From assembly GCA_035041965.1 (NCBI GenBank), contig JAPYMA010003033.1, positions 62,001 through 126,000 of the forward strand: a stretch of 64,000 nt of DNA. The letters run 5' to 3'. A program made the position numbers and the translations under genes. This document shows positions 12,801-26,099 of this stretch, in pieces (position 1 is the first letter of the stretch; each line of letters starts with the position of its first letter). Source of the stretch: Anisakis pegreffii (lineage: Eukaryota; Nematoda; Chromadorea; Rhabditida; Anisakidae). The notes below the pieces were generated by a model, which was given only the letters and a program-made list of their open reading frames with translations, had not been told where the DNA came from and did no database searches.

Positions 12801-15800
12801 ATTCCTTTGAACATTTATCATCCCTTCTACTCAGCCAAACCTATTGATCGTTCAAGTGAACCAACCACATACATATGTGTACTGAATAAGTTCGTTCAAT
12901 TAGGGAGCTTGTAGTCGGCGAGTTAGTGATAAATGATGAAGTACGGAAATTTGTATTATTCAAGGAGCAATCGAAAATATTGATTTCGGGACATTCAAAT
13001 GAATATTCAAGAAGATTGTCAAATCAAATGATCAAATGATTGGCAAATTTTGAGAGTTTTGAGAGACTTTCGAGATGAGATGTTTATTAATTTTTCCGTG
13101 TTCAGGAAGGTGTTGTATGGTGGAATATTGTGCAGGAATGTACTCACAAAAACTCGATGAAGGTGGTATTTTCATTGGTAAAAATGCACCTTATTGTCAG
13201 GTTATATCTTCTTTTTTTTTCTTCGATATGATTTTGGTTATCTCATTGGTTATCTTCTCCGATTATGCCTTGATGTGATTTTTGCAGTCAGTATTTAGAC
13301 TTGTGATGTCTCTATTCCAGTTAAACTGTTCTATTCCTGTTCTATTTCTGTTCTGTTCCATGGTATAGAATAGAACAGTTTGCAAATCAGGAAGGAACAG
13401 TTTGAACACAATAGAGACGTTTTTGAGCCCAAACGAACAGAATATCACAATTTTCAAAAAAGTGGTATAGAGACATCACTAATTCAGACTATTCAAGTGA
13501 AATCCTTATGTTGAAATCAGTCGATATGGAGTATGAATGCTAAAACCTCTTGCTTTGCCATAAATAATGAACGCAATACTTTCAGTTCTGTGAGAAATTC
13601 CTAAAAACTTCGTGAACACATTTCCATTGAACATTTATCATTTGGTCATTTTTCAAAGCCATCAATTTTCAGGTGATAACCGATTATATATTTTGCCTTC
13701 AAGGAACGTCGAGGAGTTGTCGAGGCAATTTAAAGTTTCATACGCTGCAAACCTTACTGCAACGACAGAAACGAGAGTTCTCGTGTGACGATTTCCCCGA
13801 GACCGCTTCACCGAGCGAGTTCCTTCAGAGGAGGTTACCTTTTAATTGACATTTCCTTGTGAACTGAGACATCGATCGCCTTGATAGCTACGTTGATTCT
13901 GCTACGTGACAGCTATTTTCTACGCAACTCATCATGTCATCTACCATTTTCCGGCTGCGATACATTTACAATGTGATACTTTAAACGTGAACAAAGATCT
14001 ACTGCTAACCGATCGTTTTTTTAGTATTTCCTCTTTGAAGTCAAAGGTGCGGATGTAAAGTATTCTTTTTTTTACATTAAGCTAATCTCAGCAATGATCA
14101 AAATGTCACAAATCGTGGCGTAAATGCATATGAAGCGTTGTTCCATTTCCGTCCGAAATTGTTTGTTTGTGTTTAACGCAACGGGACACAATGCTCATTG
14201 TGTGAAAATGAAAGAGTTCTGTTGAGATTTTCAGGGCAGTGACATTCTCTGAAAATTTCTAATGAGCGATCTTTTGAATGCCTTCCTGGAAAAGTACAGA
14301 GAGACACACACACACATGCACTTTTAGACGTAATATTCGGGGGTGTATGTCACTCTGATATTGTTTTCTAATGAATCATTTTGGATGGCTTCAGAACACT
14401 TCAGTAGTGACGTATGGATTTCCGATTCCACTCCATTCATCACTAATGAATGCGAAAATCAAGAATTGCGTTGAATCATATCAAACCAAAAAAGTTTTTG
14501 CCAATGAAATACTGGCATTCCGGAACTGAAATGACACGCATTCTTCACAAATCACAAATTTTTTTGAGTCAGAAAGCTGGTTCCTGATAGAGTTAAGTGG
14601 TGGTGATTCAAAGAATTCTCTCGTTCATCAAGCAATCAGAATCGCTCTGAAGACTTTGTTGTCTCGATTATGTCACATCAATTCCATGCTTTTTTCTCCA
14701 TCCATGTTTCTATTGAGACAGACGGAAGTCATCGAATGATGTAATTTTGCGTGGTTCATCTCTAATTTAATGCAATCGCAAACGAAAACGTCTGACACCA
14801 ACTGCATTATTACCCTCGTCATAACGCCGCTTAGCACATAATATTTCGAGCAATGAAAGGAATGATGAATCCAAAAAAAACTGCCTGCATAAATTTCGCA
14901 AAATTATCAGTTTTGCTTGATATTTCCATAGATAAGACATTGAAGAGCATGCACAAATGTTAGAACAATAACTCCATCTATAATATTTTCACTAATGTTG
15001 TAAGCGATTTTTTTCTGGAGAAACTGGATCGTTTAAAATTGTGATTCCGCCTAAAAAACCTCTGACATTCATTAAATTTTGACAGCTGCAGATATTTTCA
15101 ATGTCATGATCATAATCGCAGCACATATTTTGATTGCTGGAAAAGTAAAATTAAAATTTAAAAAAGCGCTTGCGACATGACATTTTCTGTTGTAAATTAC
15201 AGTGGTGATGATGTTGGTGACGATTTATGATGATAATTCAGTGGAAGGCAATTTATAAGCTAAAATTAAAATTCTGCTCAACAACCGATGATAATAGGCG
15301 AAATTTTCAATGTTTTCCATTCCGTTGTCACATTTTCATATGAGACGATGAACAGCTTCGAAAAGTTTGCAGTCTATTCTAGCTTGTTGACTGCTGTCAG
15401 AAGTGATTTCTGCGCGAAATGAGACTAAATCCTGTGAGATTGTAATTTTCAATGACACTTGAGCAAAATTTTTAGACTTTTGATTTGTTTTAGATGTGAT
15501 TTGATGTGATTGAGATGTTCAAATTGCGGTGATTTTATTTTCTGCTCAAACAACATTTTAGTGCGCGTTATCAGTTGTTTTTTTTTGGTGTGATGTGAGT
15601 GTTTTGCAATCACTTTTATTGATTAAGGCCAGACTCAACTTTTTTCTGAGTTTTATCTTATCTGTGGCAACTTTTAACAGCCTTTATCGGCCTTCAGACT
15701 TTCCCATGCAATTATATCACGTCAATCGAACTTTTTCATTAGAACCACTGATTCAACGAAACATACTGATAAGCAATGGAACTAGCTGTAGTGTTTTTAA

Positions 15801-18800
15801 TGAATTTATAAATTGATTATTAGGCGTGCTCAGAATGAATCCATTAATTTGTTGAAGAGCGATTGAACAAATAAATGATCAAATATCTTAACAATTGATG
15901 AAAGATGTGGGCAAACACCAATTTAATGAACAGGCAGACAACGAGGCTCATCATTAAGCAAAATTCATTTTTCGAAAATATTCTACCAAAATTTTAACAC
16001 ACATCAACTAAATGAATCTAAAAATCGCCTGACATCCAAGCAAAAGCAATTTTTGAGCCAAATATTTGAGACGAAGAAACCCATTCATTTCAGGTGTCAC
16101 TTTCTATCGGACACATCACCTCGTCTAACGCACCGCTACTGTACAGCTTTCGGATCGAGGCATATTCGCACATTCGATGGTTACTTTGAGACATGCGCTC
16201 GAGCAGGTGCCTATCCACTGATCAACAATCGATTTATACTCATTCAAATCACACACTCAAACGTTGATCAACGAATCAATGCACTCACTAAAGTCAGTTT
16301 TTTTTTATCAGTTTGATTATTTCCTCTCAATCTAACGCGTTATTTTTGAAGGATTCGTTGAATCAGTGAATTATTTCTTGAAAACACTGAAATATAAAAC
16401 TGAAATATAGCCGCAAAGCACATTCCGTAACATTTGCTTCACTCGTTCTTTTCTTCTGTCTATCGACGACAACGAATATGGTCAGTTCGATCCAGCTGAA
16501 GGGGGACTCTCAATTCTTTTTGCGGATCCGTTCGGTTACGAGAAGCACCTCGCACAATCCCAAAACATGAATAATCCCAAACTGACAACCGCATATCACG
16601 GATAATCAGCCATGAATTTAGCACCTAATTAAGTCTCAGCTCATCATTCATAAATCACTCCTCAAATTGATGACTTATATTGCTTGAAATGTGACTATTC
16701 GGAGACAGTGTTAATGCGCTAATCTTAAAACCCAAATTTTTGATGAGTCGTTAAATTTTTTCACTTTCAACCATTTTAAATGGTCCATTAGTTTCGAACG
16801 AATGCTTCAATCGATGCTTTTACTTCCAATATTGATCCAAAGCAAATTTTTTGCTGATGTAAAGAATAAGATGACACAATAAAACGTCAATCGAACAAAA
16901 ATATGTAAAAGTGAACAGCAGCAGCACATTACGTTAATAAGTGTGACGAGGGGAAAAAATCCGAATGAATTTCCATCTGATTTATGAATGCGTTGAATTT
17001 GTTCTTGATGTGTTAATGGTGAAGATTTATTGGTGTATTCTGAGAAGTAATGAAGAATGCATTTGTGAGTATTTCATAATCACCAAAATCAAATCGAATG
17101 TATTTCTTGACACGAACTGATCTGGTCGTGAAATCAAAAGGAGAGAGCAATTAAACGAGAGTTTTTGATCAATTTTTCAATAAGCGAAGAAATTCTAACA
17201 AGGCAAGGTCACGAACTTACCCCAACGTTTCGGGATGAGATGTATATCACATGTATATCAGATGTCTATCACTATCAAGTCATTGTATCAAAAAATTCCA
17301 ATTTCTAAACTTCAACTGGTCATATTTTTCATCTCATGTCATTAAACATGGCACTAGTACTGCTCTACATATAGGTGAATAGTTTCTTCGAATATCTATC
17401 AAAATATACAAATTCTAAAACGTTTTCTTTGAACAATGATTGTTCACACCTATCAAAATTGCTCTCTTGAACCCAGCTCAACTTTATGTATGTTGAGTTC
17501 AAGAAGCGATCCTATGTTTATTTCGGATTGACTTTTTCAAATTCTTTTCATCGTTACAGTCGGAAGGAACCATTTTGTATTCGTTGGCTCTTCTCTTAAT
17601 TTGATTTATATCATTCTCAGCACGTTCATTATTTATGATGCGGCAATTAGTTTGTTATTGTACTTTGTGGAATGAAGTGTTTTTGTGAGGAATTCTTTTT
17701 TTTGTTTGGTCGGTTTACAATTGAGTGCTGAAAAAATGGACAATTAAGATGTTCCGGCATAAAACATCGCGTTTTTTTCACCACCAAACAAAAACCCTAT
17801 CGGCACCTCTCACAATCAATTGTCTGTAAAGTTCTCTCGTTCGGTTTTTTTGGCTTTGTGGTATCCAAAGTGGTGCTAGCTATAAGACGAGCAAAACGCA
17901 GCGGTGTCAGCTGTCTAATTGCTGCTAAGTGATTTGTTTTCGTTTTCGTTGTTGTGTTCATTCATTCACATCCGTCATACGACTTCAGTGTTAAGTGGCG
18001 CTACAACAAGATTGACTTGAATTACAAGCGAACTTACACGTCTTATTACATATTACATACCATCTGATGCTTACAATTAGTGTCAAGCTTCCACATGACT
18101 GACTACTTCAAATCAGTCAAATAAACACTGGGCATTCACATTAGGGAACAATGAACCCACACAAAAAGCACTTGACTTTCCCGTCGAAGAAGGGAAGCCA
18201 GCATTTAAGAGTAGATGACGATAATTCCTCGTACGAAAGAAGAGCTTCCATTATTTGATAGCATTTTTCAAAGCATAATGCATCATACTTTCTAGAAGGG
18301 TTCAAAACTAATTATTTCGACGACTTATGGCATTTGGAGTCATTTGAGGTGAAAAATCGCGGTTTGTATCAAATTGAAAACACAATAAGCATTATTTTTC
18401 TATACGGTAATAATATGAGTATCCATATCCCATCTAAAGTTCTAAAGAAATCAAAATTTTGGATGCTATGAATTTTTAGTTTTCTGTTGAATCTCTACCT
18501 GCACTCAGTTGCCTAACTCTGTAAAGCTGTTGACATCACGTCTGTTGACATATATCACTATGCATTGGACGATGCGTTGAAAGCATAGAACCACGAAAGT
18601 CATAAAACGTTGAACGACTGAATCAGTGAATTGTATGAAATGTTAGCTGGATTCGTCACTGGTCGACTTTCATATAAATATTCAATTAATACATCTCGTG
18701 CAATATAATAGTAATAATATGATTACAACAAAGCATCAATCGTCAATAGAAATCAACTATTCATTCATTTCATATCATTATATTATAGCTAATATACATT

Positions 18801-21556
18801 CATTTTGTGTGATATATTCACACATCAAACAAGTATGATGTATCATCGTAACGATTACATATTCGTTGCAAATGCATAAATGAAACGTTTCATTCATAAT
18901 CGTAAACATCAAACTATTTGACAACTTTACCACCGCAAATCGGGACCAGCAAAAAGTATCGGGGAAAAACAATTTTAGCGCTGTGATGATTTGAGCATGT
19001 GTAATATTTTTTGTGGAGTTTTTTTGTTAGTTTTGATTGTTTCCGTTGACTGACAATTTAAGTGCGTCAATCATATTTCATAGGAATGATTGATAAGTTC
19101 GTGACAAATTTATCGTTATACTTGCCATCATTAGTTTAATTTTGGAGCTTGAAATCAGCACTTTCGTTTACATGAAATTATCATAGGATTTTCATGAGAT
19201 AACCAATACGAACTGACTATGTGATAAATTATGTGATTGGTACTGCCTGAAGACATATTTCTGCTTGCTAAATAAGCATCAACAGAGAGAATTAAATGAA
19301 CGTTTTAACTGGTTGTCCGTTTCGAAAGAAATTTCGAATGAACAAAATTGGATAATGGATCTGTCATTATTAACTCAGTTATTTGGTTTAAGGTGACCGT
19401 AATCATAAGATCGACACGGCATTGTACCGCACAAAAACAGTACGAAGCAAGTTCAGAGGATTTGCAACTACCGATATCGTTCAACGATGGCACCATGTTT
19501 GGTGGTGATCCGAAAGAACGTCCCGTTGAGATACGACCCCAGAACGGCTCACATGTGGAGATTTCACTGCAGCACATCGCTACAACCGTACACGTAAGGC
19601 GTCACGGTCGCTTTCTTTCGGTTGCGATTCGAATACCCGAAACACTCATCAAGGTAATCACTGCAATTTATCGTTTTTTTCAAATAATCATCCCAGTCGA
19701 AGTAACTCACGCAACGTTCACTGCATGTTGAGCCTGGCTCAACTTACGTAGCTGTTTCGAGCAAGTTAACGAGGCTAAAAACTCAGCCTTCAAAAGAGAC
19801 AAGATAGGAGAATTGTCATCTGTAACTGATTTTGGATGCTTCTTCTGTTTCCACTTTATGCCAGCGATTTAATATAGAGGTATAGGCGACAGCAACTTTA
19901 TGATCTACTCGTAGAACATTCACTCAAGCGATTCTGTATATGGAATGTCGTTGCTGACGGAATATTTTTCAATCATTAAGAGTGCTTTTTAAGAGTAATA
20001 TTATTGTTGTCCTCAATAATAGCTATGCCCGTGGCATTTCTCGTTTCTGAATCTCGCTCTTGAATGTTCAATTAATGTTTTTGGAATTTTAATTCTAATC
20101 AGCCAACTGAGCAGTTTTTCTGCTGTAGTCTTTGTGAGAATTTGCTGATTTGATAGGGAATGAAAGTAACTTTTTCTTCCTCCAACTTAAATATCGTTGA
20201 TCGTTCTTGCAAAGGCCACATTTCTTGTCATAAAATGTTTTATAATCACTTTATTCCCACCGCTCAGCTTATCGTTTCCTTATCATCATTTGATCTATCA
20301 CTTTTTTGATCGTCAAGAGATTTGCCTAGCTCCTGATGGCACTACGATATTTTTGCAGCTATATTAGGACGTCGAAAAGTAGATAAGAGGCTATTGTTTC
20401 GATTTTTAGAATTGTTTACCTTTTGAAAGAGGTGCACTTGAATATCAGTCGCAAGATGCGGTAGTGAAAATCATTTGATTTTAACAAAAAATAGAATACA
20501 GTGCATCGAAAATCAAATCATAGCGGTTCTGTTTTCATTTCATGTTCTTTGGTTTCTGTGTTAAAATTATGGCAAAATTCTCGACGTTTTTTATTTATAA
20601 ACTGAGAAAAGACAACAAATTCGAGAGCGAGTGTCTTCCACACAACAATATTTGATGCGCACGATTTTGCAGGAGCAATCGGCTGATGAAGACCAATTGT
20701 GTACAACGGGATGTGCACGAAGTGAAACAGTAAGGGTGAAAGAGGCTCTCGCGAATCCGATATCATTTGCGCGATGCCAAGGAATCTTTCTGGCGACGAA
20801 TCCTAAAATTGCAATCGGTTAGCGCATTTTGCTTCGACTGCTTCAAATAGTGCTCGATTATTCACCAAAAGAGTGGTGAAGAATCACTCAAAACTGTTTC
20901 ATTACCTCAAAATGTCAGCGATAAAATTGAGAAAATTCCACTCTAACTTCCCGTTAACCGAATCGAAAACATTGAACAGTCAACAGCGTTTAGCAAGCAT
21001 TCTTGCTGAAGCTTTCCATGCGAATTCCTTCTTCTTTCAAAGATGAGAGACGTCATTATTGGGAAACTACAATAGGAAATTCATTTTTCCAAGCAAAGAG
21101 AAACCTTATTATCGGGAAAGCATAATTTTTCGTTGAAAAGTTGAAATTTCCGGCATCCATTTGAGTGTTTTTTCAGATCAATGTGCGCATGTCGGTGTAC
21201 GAGATGCGTTCTTCGACGGATGCGTATTTGATTTGTTGATGAACGGTGACGAGCAATTGCTAGCGTCGGCATTGTCAGCGCAATACGATATCGAACGGTT
21301 ATATCCACCGTATTTGCGACACTATGCCAACGGTCGTCACAATTTGACCGTGTATGATTCGCTGGCTGCACACGAATGGAAACAATGTCCTGCTATTTCT
21401 AAAGAAGTTGCAAAATCGAAATCAAAACACCATCATCGGGTATCATCTGCTGCTTCTGAGTCTTCGACGATTCTTCGACGGAACTCCTCTGAATGGCTAT
21501 ACGCACAAGCGATTACTCTTATCGTTTTATATTTGTTAACGCTCAGGTTACTGTGA
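9853..21556 (+). CDS. Repulsive guidance molecule (RGM/DRAG-type BMP co-receptor), 7 exons
   Basis: Exons are 9853-9988, 13106-13200, 13673-13833, 16094-16292, 19393-19653, 20673-20817 and 21177-21556. They total 1377 bp (458 aa plus stop) and every splice phase closes. Seen: a Leu-rich signal peptide (about residues 11-27; the internal Met11 at 9883 is an alternative start); Cys-rich N-domain (residues 48-116) with the family block Ser-Cys-Arg-Gly-Asn-Leu at 92-97; a vWF-D-like domain from Cys147, including HVEISLQHIATTV and VRRHGRFLSVAIRIP; a C-terminal block GCVFDLL near 347-353; and a hydrophobic tail, about 440-458, after a Ser-rich linker, typical of a GPI signal. Family knowledge: RGMs bind BMP ligands and neogenin at the cell surface. 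Oddity: the autocleavage motif Phe-Gly-Asp-Pro-His reads Phe-Gly-Ser-Arg-His at 150-154. Exon 1 uses a weak donor (GTTTGC) and is the least certain part. The length is close to vertebrate RGMs (about 450 aa). Confidence 0.88.
10726..10783 (-). other. Possible antisense mini-exon in RGM intron 1
   Basis: On the - strand, a GATTGTCTTCAG acceptor and a TAATC|GTAAGG donor bracket 58 bp open for 19 codons. The frame includes Phe-Ser-Lys-Tyr-Gly-Leu-Gly-Glu. There are no partner exons. It may be a chance pairing of splice-like words. Confidence 0.18.
13301..13481. mobile_element. Non-autonomous hAT-like MITE in RGM intron 2
   Basis: The termini TTGTGATGTCTCTATTCCA and TGGTATAGAGACATCACTA form imperfect terminal inverted repeats about 181 bp apart. 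They are flanked by near-identical 8-bp duplications, ATTTAGAC (13293-13300) and ATTCAGAC (13482-13489). Eight-bp target duplications are characteristic of hAT elements. The interior has GTTCTATT and AGAACAG words in both orientations and no ORF. Confidence 0.7.
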
Positions 21557-23281
21557 TCATTGGTGTGCGATCAGTTGACTGATCAAAAGATTTTTTCATT
21601 GGTCAACTGATCGACTGATCTTTCTAATTGCTGATCGATTTGTTGACCGATCGATTCGAGCGAATTGCTGTGATTCTGCACGGGCGGTGAATTCAACGAA
21701 AATGATTCTTATGAGTTAATGTGGTGGTGTTTAGCGTTTGCGAGAACAAATTCGAATTCCGTTTGGTGAGTTTCGAAAGGTAATGCAGAGCTCATCTGAA
21801 AACCTCCGCTCGAATCAGTACCATTCTCTCGTCTCATTGAGTTTTAGTTTGTGTCAAACTGAGAGCAGAGTTTAACGGCATAAATCCACAAAATTATGTG
21901 TCACTTCTCGGGTTGCCAATTGTTATTAATGGCGCTGTTTTTTGCAAATTGTTCATTGGAATTCTCTTATCCTACCAGCGCTTTTCTTTACACTTCAACT
22001 TTTCTCCATGCATATTCATTTATTGCCTCACGCCCGGTAATTGTTTGCTAAATAATTACCAAACAGCACACTGCGTACTGTGGTTTAAGCACGATACGAA
22101 TGGGTTGTGAAAATCAGTCGAATAGATAGAAAAAGACAAAAACCCTTCCCACTGGAGAGCACTAAGCTTTGAGATATCAAACGACAGGAGTTCGAAAATT
22201 TTTGTATAATTGCAAACGATATTTTTGGATTTTAAAATTCTGATACCATTCCATTGGGTCGCCATATTTTTTACAGCAGATTACTGTCGCCCATCCTGCA
22301 AGAACAGTTTTAAAAGGAGGTAATGTGCCAAATGAACGATGTTTGCGTATGGCTTTGGTGCCTACGACAGCAAGTAGTCATGTACCTCGTTCATTTCAGT
22401 ATTTGATCATGAATTTACCTCTTCTCTTATATTCTAGCGCTGTCATCCGTAAGATGCAAAATGAGAATTATTCAATGAATCATCCAATACAGTTGAGCAG
22501 AAATTCATGATGAATTCTTAGAGCGATTCACTCTCTTCTCATTGCTGCATCTGAGATCACATTTTGTGATGACGTTCCTCGCTTTCCACGGAAATCCTGT
22601 GCCAAATTGTTGGTAAATCAACGACAACTTGACCGATTGCTTGTCATTCGCTCAATTGACATATCCTTTCGGAACAGATTATTCACATTTGCCGTTTTTG
22701 AGGATTCATTTACAAATTTTGAAAAGGAATTTTTTTTTCTTCGCGACAATTTCTTTACGACCTCTCCTTTTGTACTTCATTCATTCGGTTCTTTGTCGTT
22801 TCATTTTCGCTGTCAATTGGATTTGTTATCCTTGTATTTTGTATTAGTTATCCATTTTCGGGGCGATTCCGATCGAATGAGACGCTAATCGCTCGACTGA
22901 TGGAAAAATCGCTTGGAAAATCGATATCGTCCTGTTTCACTTGCTACTGCTGCTAATTGTATCATATCTTGAGTTGGAGCATGCCTTATGTGACTTTCAA
23001 AGGTATACGAACTCTTTTGGGGGGTTAGGGTGAGCACTTAATGACCGCGTCCACGGAATATGAAACAGATGTTAAAAGCATTCATTCTTCGCATTCCTCA
23101 ATTGAGCACATTTAACTTTGAACTATCAAACTTGCGATCATCGGGAAACGAGAAGGCCATCGAATTCATCAATGCGGGTGAAAAATACCAATCTAGATCA
23201 TCCAGAACTTTGAAAATGTGCACTGTGAACGAGAGTTTGAATATTTCCGGGTATTTCTTGTCCGTTAAAGCTCCCTTAGCA
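21557..23281. other. Intergenic, downstream of RGM
   Basis: Just after the RGM stop, ATCAGTTGAC (about 21570) and GTCAACTGAT (about 21602) form a 10-bp-arm hairpin in the probable 3' UTR. Open frames at 22607-22888 (+) and 23060-23296 (+) or 23098-23313 (-) exist. The last two overlap on opposite strands and run up to or into the hAT terminus at 23282, and none is supported by splice sites. Confidence 0.4.
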
Positions 23282-24091
23282 CAGTGGTTCTCATGAGGAG
23301 TGAAATTACCCATAGGGGTGATTTGAAGGTGTCAAAGGGAAATTAGTATTTCGTGCATTTGTTATGTTTTGATAGATCTTCGTTCTTCTATTTTCTGAGT
23401 ATTCTCAGCTCGTCCGGGCCTAACAATTTTTTCATTCGTTTTAACAGGGTTTTCATTCTTTTCCTTGCTGTTCCAATCGCTCTCATAGCTTTTATCAGCA
23501 AAAGTGTTCTCTTTTGCTGAATTCTCATTCATTTCACTCAACAGTTAAAGTCAAATTCTCATTCTATCAAATACACTCTATAATTGATCATTTGACTGTC
23601 GAACGTTGTTGAGTAATTCAATTCGATTGCTGTATTGTTGATTTCGGCTGTCAACACTTGTGAATGTATTCGGTAAATAGTGTATGCTACAGAATGAGAA
23701 GTTGATTCGAACTGTGAAGTGAAATGAGACGAAGTGAATGAGAAAAACTCATCAAGAGAACGCTATTCGCATGTAATAGCTATGAGAGTGAATACAACAC
23801 GTCTGAAAAGAATGAGAATTCATCAAAATCAGTTTGAAGTGAACGTGTCATAGAAAATAGCTTCTCATGCAATCATGATCGATTGCAATAATGAGGAACA
23901 CAACGGTTCAAGAGAAGGCCCAGTGATGTCAACTACCATCATGAACGTGCTAATAAGATTGAAATTAACGGTCATCTGAACATAACGTGTGCGATTTCCA
24001 CATTTAATAGGGCGGGGGAGGGGAGGGGGTTAACGATGGCTTGCCAGATCAATAAATGGGGTAATGGAGCTCCCGAACGTGAGAACCACTG
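23282..24091. mobile_element. hAT-type element, copy 1 (810 bp, non-autonomous)
   Basis: It starts CAGTGGTTCTCA and ends TGAGAACCACTG, a perfect 12-bp terminal inverted repeat of the hAT/Charlie-like type. The flanks CCTTAGCA (23274-23281) and CCTCAACA (24092-24099) agree at 6 of 8 positions, as expected for a decayed 8-bp target duplication. There is no transposase ORF inside. A G-rich run (GGCGGGGGAGGGGAGGGGG, about 24012-24030) may form a G-quadruplex. A second, inverted copy lies at 33233-33888. Confidence 0.8.
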
Positions 24092-24561
24092 CCTCAACAC
24101 ATGCAATAAATAAGATATCTGGGTATTCACAGAATTTACGAGGTTCTCCTCATATCGAGTATTTTCAACGTATATTCATTAATCAAGAAAATGTTCCAAA
24201 TCAAAATTGAACCAAGTGTATCGATTGTATTCTAATATTGTTATTATTTGTGTTCTTAATGTTCATATTCAAAGACAATGCAGTAGCTCGTCGTTGCTTA
24301 ATTCAATTGAAGTTTTCATTTTCTATTTTGTTCTCCTCATTCATTGAAATCACATTCGTTCTTCGATTCATCCATTATACATCATCAATCGACTCTTTCT
24401 TCTTCCATCGTTGAATCAGAATCGTCATTATTATATTCACCTCAACTTGGCGTTCTTTCATCATCTCGAAACCACAAAACGAGCCATCAAAATTGTACCA
24501 TACGATTCGATCACTTACAAAAGCATCCATTCAACGTCATAATGATGATATTTAATGACAT

Positions 24562-25647
24562 CTAATTGAAAAACTGGCATTCACTCGGTAGAATGCTATC
24601 CAGTTTCAGTAATTCATTAACAATCATATGGTGGTTTTTCGTGAATTTCCACGACTCTTCACCTCCGCTAATCTTTTTACTGATTTTCGATTTCAGAATG
24701 AGTTTAAAACTCTCCTTGAGTTTAGTAACCACTTCAGCACCGAGCCTGATCAGTCGTTTGTGAGAGCTTTTAAATTAGTCAGGACTTCGTCAGAGATGTC
24801 TTAGCTAAGTGCGAAATTAAATGATGAGAGGAGTAATTACAAGTTCGGTCCAAATGGGTATGTGAGTTCTATGATTAATGGATTGCATGGCTTTTGTCAG
24901 TGATCAGTTTTGATCAATGTTTTGATCATCACTGATATGTTTCAAAGTGATAAATGTGTGCAGTATTCTACAGAATTTTCATTGTGACGATATTTTCTAT
25001 CATGATGTACATGATGCATTCTGGCTGTACGGTGATATTCAACGCAGAAAGCCGCCATTCGTCCTAGGAAAACACTCGGAAGCGCCATAAAAACTTACTC
25101 TTCCTTATGGTCGTACAAGACCGTCCTGAGAGGATTTTGAGGATAGCGGAATAATGCGCAATTGTTCATCAATTTCATCTAATCGCAACATATAGCTATC
25201 GCCGAATACACTGCGCAGCCGTGATGCATCATCGACCTTCACAAGATTTCTTCGAATTGTAAGATTGTGTTTTAACAACGATCTCATTCATTTTTCTATA
25301 ATGATAACCTTTGAAATAGCTTATCACACGTCTTACCATCAAACGCGATGATAGTGTCGATATTCGATATCTCTGATAACGCCGCATTACTCTAGTCTTG
25401 TATGTTCGCATCGAGAATTTATTATTAGTATGAAAACTGTTCAGATGACAACTCACCACTGCCATTTTCAAATAGCACTGGTGGAATAAAGCGAAAATGT
25501 TCCAGAGTGGGTAGATTAGTTAAACTCGATCGAATTTCTTTGTCCATTTACGTTTGAACGAACATGCACCCAGTTCATGTCATATAAAATGAGTGATTGA
25601 ACATCATCATAACGAGAGTTGGTTCCTTCCTGAAGAGCCTGAAGAAC
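24562..25647 (-). CDS. Candidate multi-exon gene, unknown product
   Basis: Reading on the - strand, three well-bordered exons are all phase 0 at both ends. 25647-25552 (acceptor GGGATCTTCAG, donor AAC|GTAAAT) encodes 32 codons with Gln-Ala-Leu-Gln-Glu and Tyr-Asp-Met-Asn-Trp. 25477-25457 is a 7-codon micro-exon between TATTCCACCAG and GTGAGT. 25396-25337 (20 codons, Arg-rich, donor GTAAGA) follows. Downstream, two frames are possible. One runs 25237-25105 to a stop and includes Leu-Asp-Glu-Ile-Asp-Glu-Gln-Leu. Another uses the GTAAGT donor at about 25099. A separate 60-70 codon Lys-rich frame ends at 24562 (with Glu-Leu-Leu-Lys-Leu-Asp-Ser) and may be the last exon. The family is not recognised. 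The 3' structure is a guess; the first three exons are the best part. Confidence 0.4.
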
Positions 25648-25839
25648 CTGAAGATCCCAATTTTTGGTGTTTGAAATTCTTATTTGAAATTCGATCGAAA
25701 ACTCGATGCGACACGTCGAACGACAATTATTCGTTACGCGATTGTATTTTATACACATACATCATGAAAATAAAAACTGTCCACTTTATTCATTGAATTG
25801 CAATGTTTCTGTTAATACAATTTATTAAGCACACACAAA

Positions 25840-25980
25840 ATGTTTTCACACTCGAGAATGCTTTCATTCACAGTAGCAAATCAACGCTACAGTGTTACTG
25901 TTTTACTCAACAATTCGCGATTACCTCATGACAGTATGCGTGCTGAGAGGAGAAGTAATGTAAAGAAACGGAAAATTAAC
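25840..25980 (+). CDS. Candidate first exon, basic protein of unknown function
   Basis: An ATG at 25840 opens 47 codons ending exactly at a consensus donor (ATTAAC|GTAAGT) in phase 0. The end is strongly basic (RRSNVKKRKIN), like a nuclear-localisation segment. A phase-0 acceptor at about 26070 (GGAACCTCAG) would add 13 codons and a stop, giving a 60-aa protein, but that is speculative. It lies divergently, 193 bp from the - strand exon at 25647, so the two may share a promoter region. Confidence 0.4.
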
Positions 25981-26099
25981 GTAAGTTTATGACGTACGTA
26001 AATTAATCTACGCCCAGTACCACTCAACACACGTGACAGATCAAGCATATCAAAAATTTAGGAACCTCAGGTGAACTGTATCGAATTTCAAGCGAAATT

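Noticed and set aside
20703..20735. Strong GTAAGG donor inside RGM exon 6
   Set aside because: Using it leaves the wrong phase for the last exon and removes the Cys-containing segment. The GTTAGC donor at 20818 restores phase and a continuous reading frame.
25309..25336. 28-bp intron between GTAAGA and TTTCAAAG in the candidate gene at 24562-25647
   Set aside because: It is too short for a normal spliceosomal intron. A more distant acceptor is more likely.
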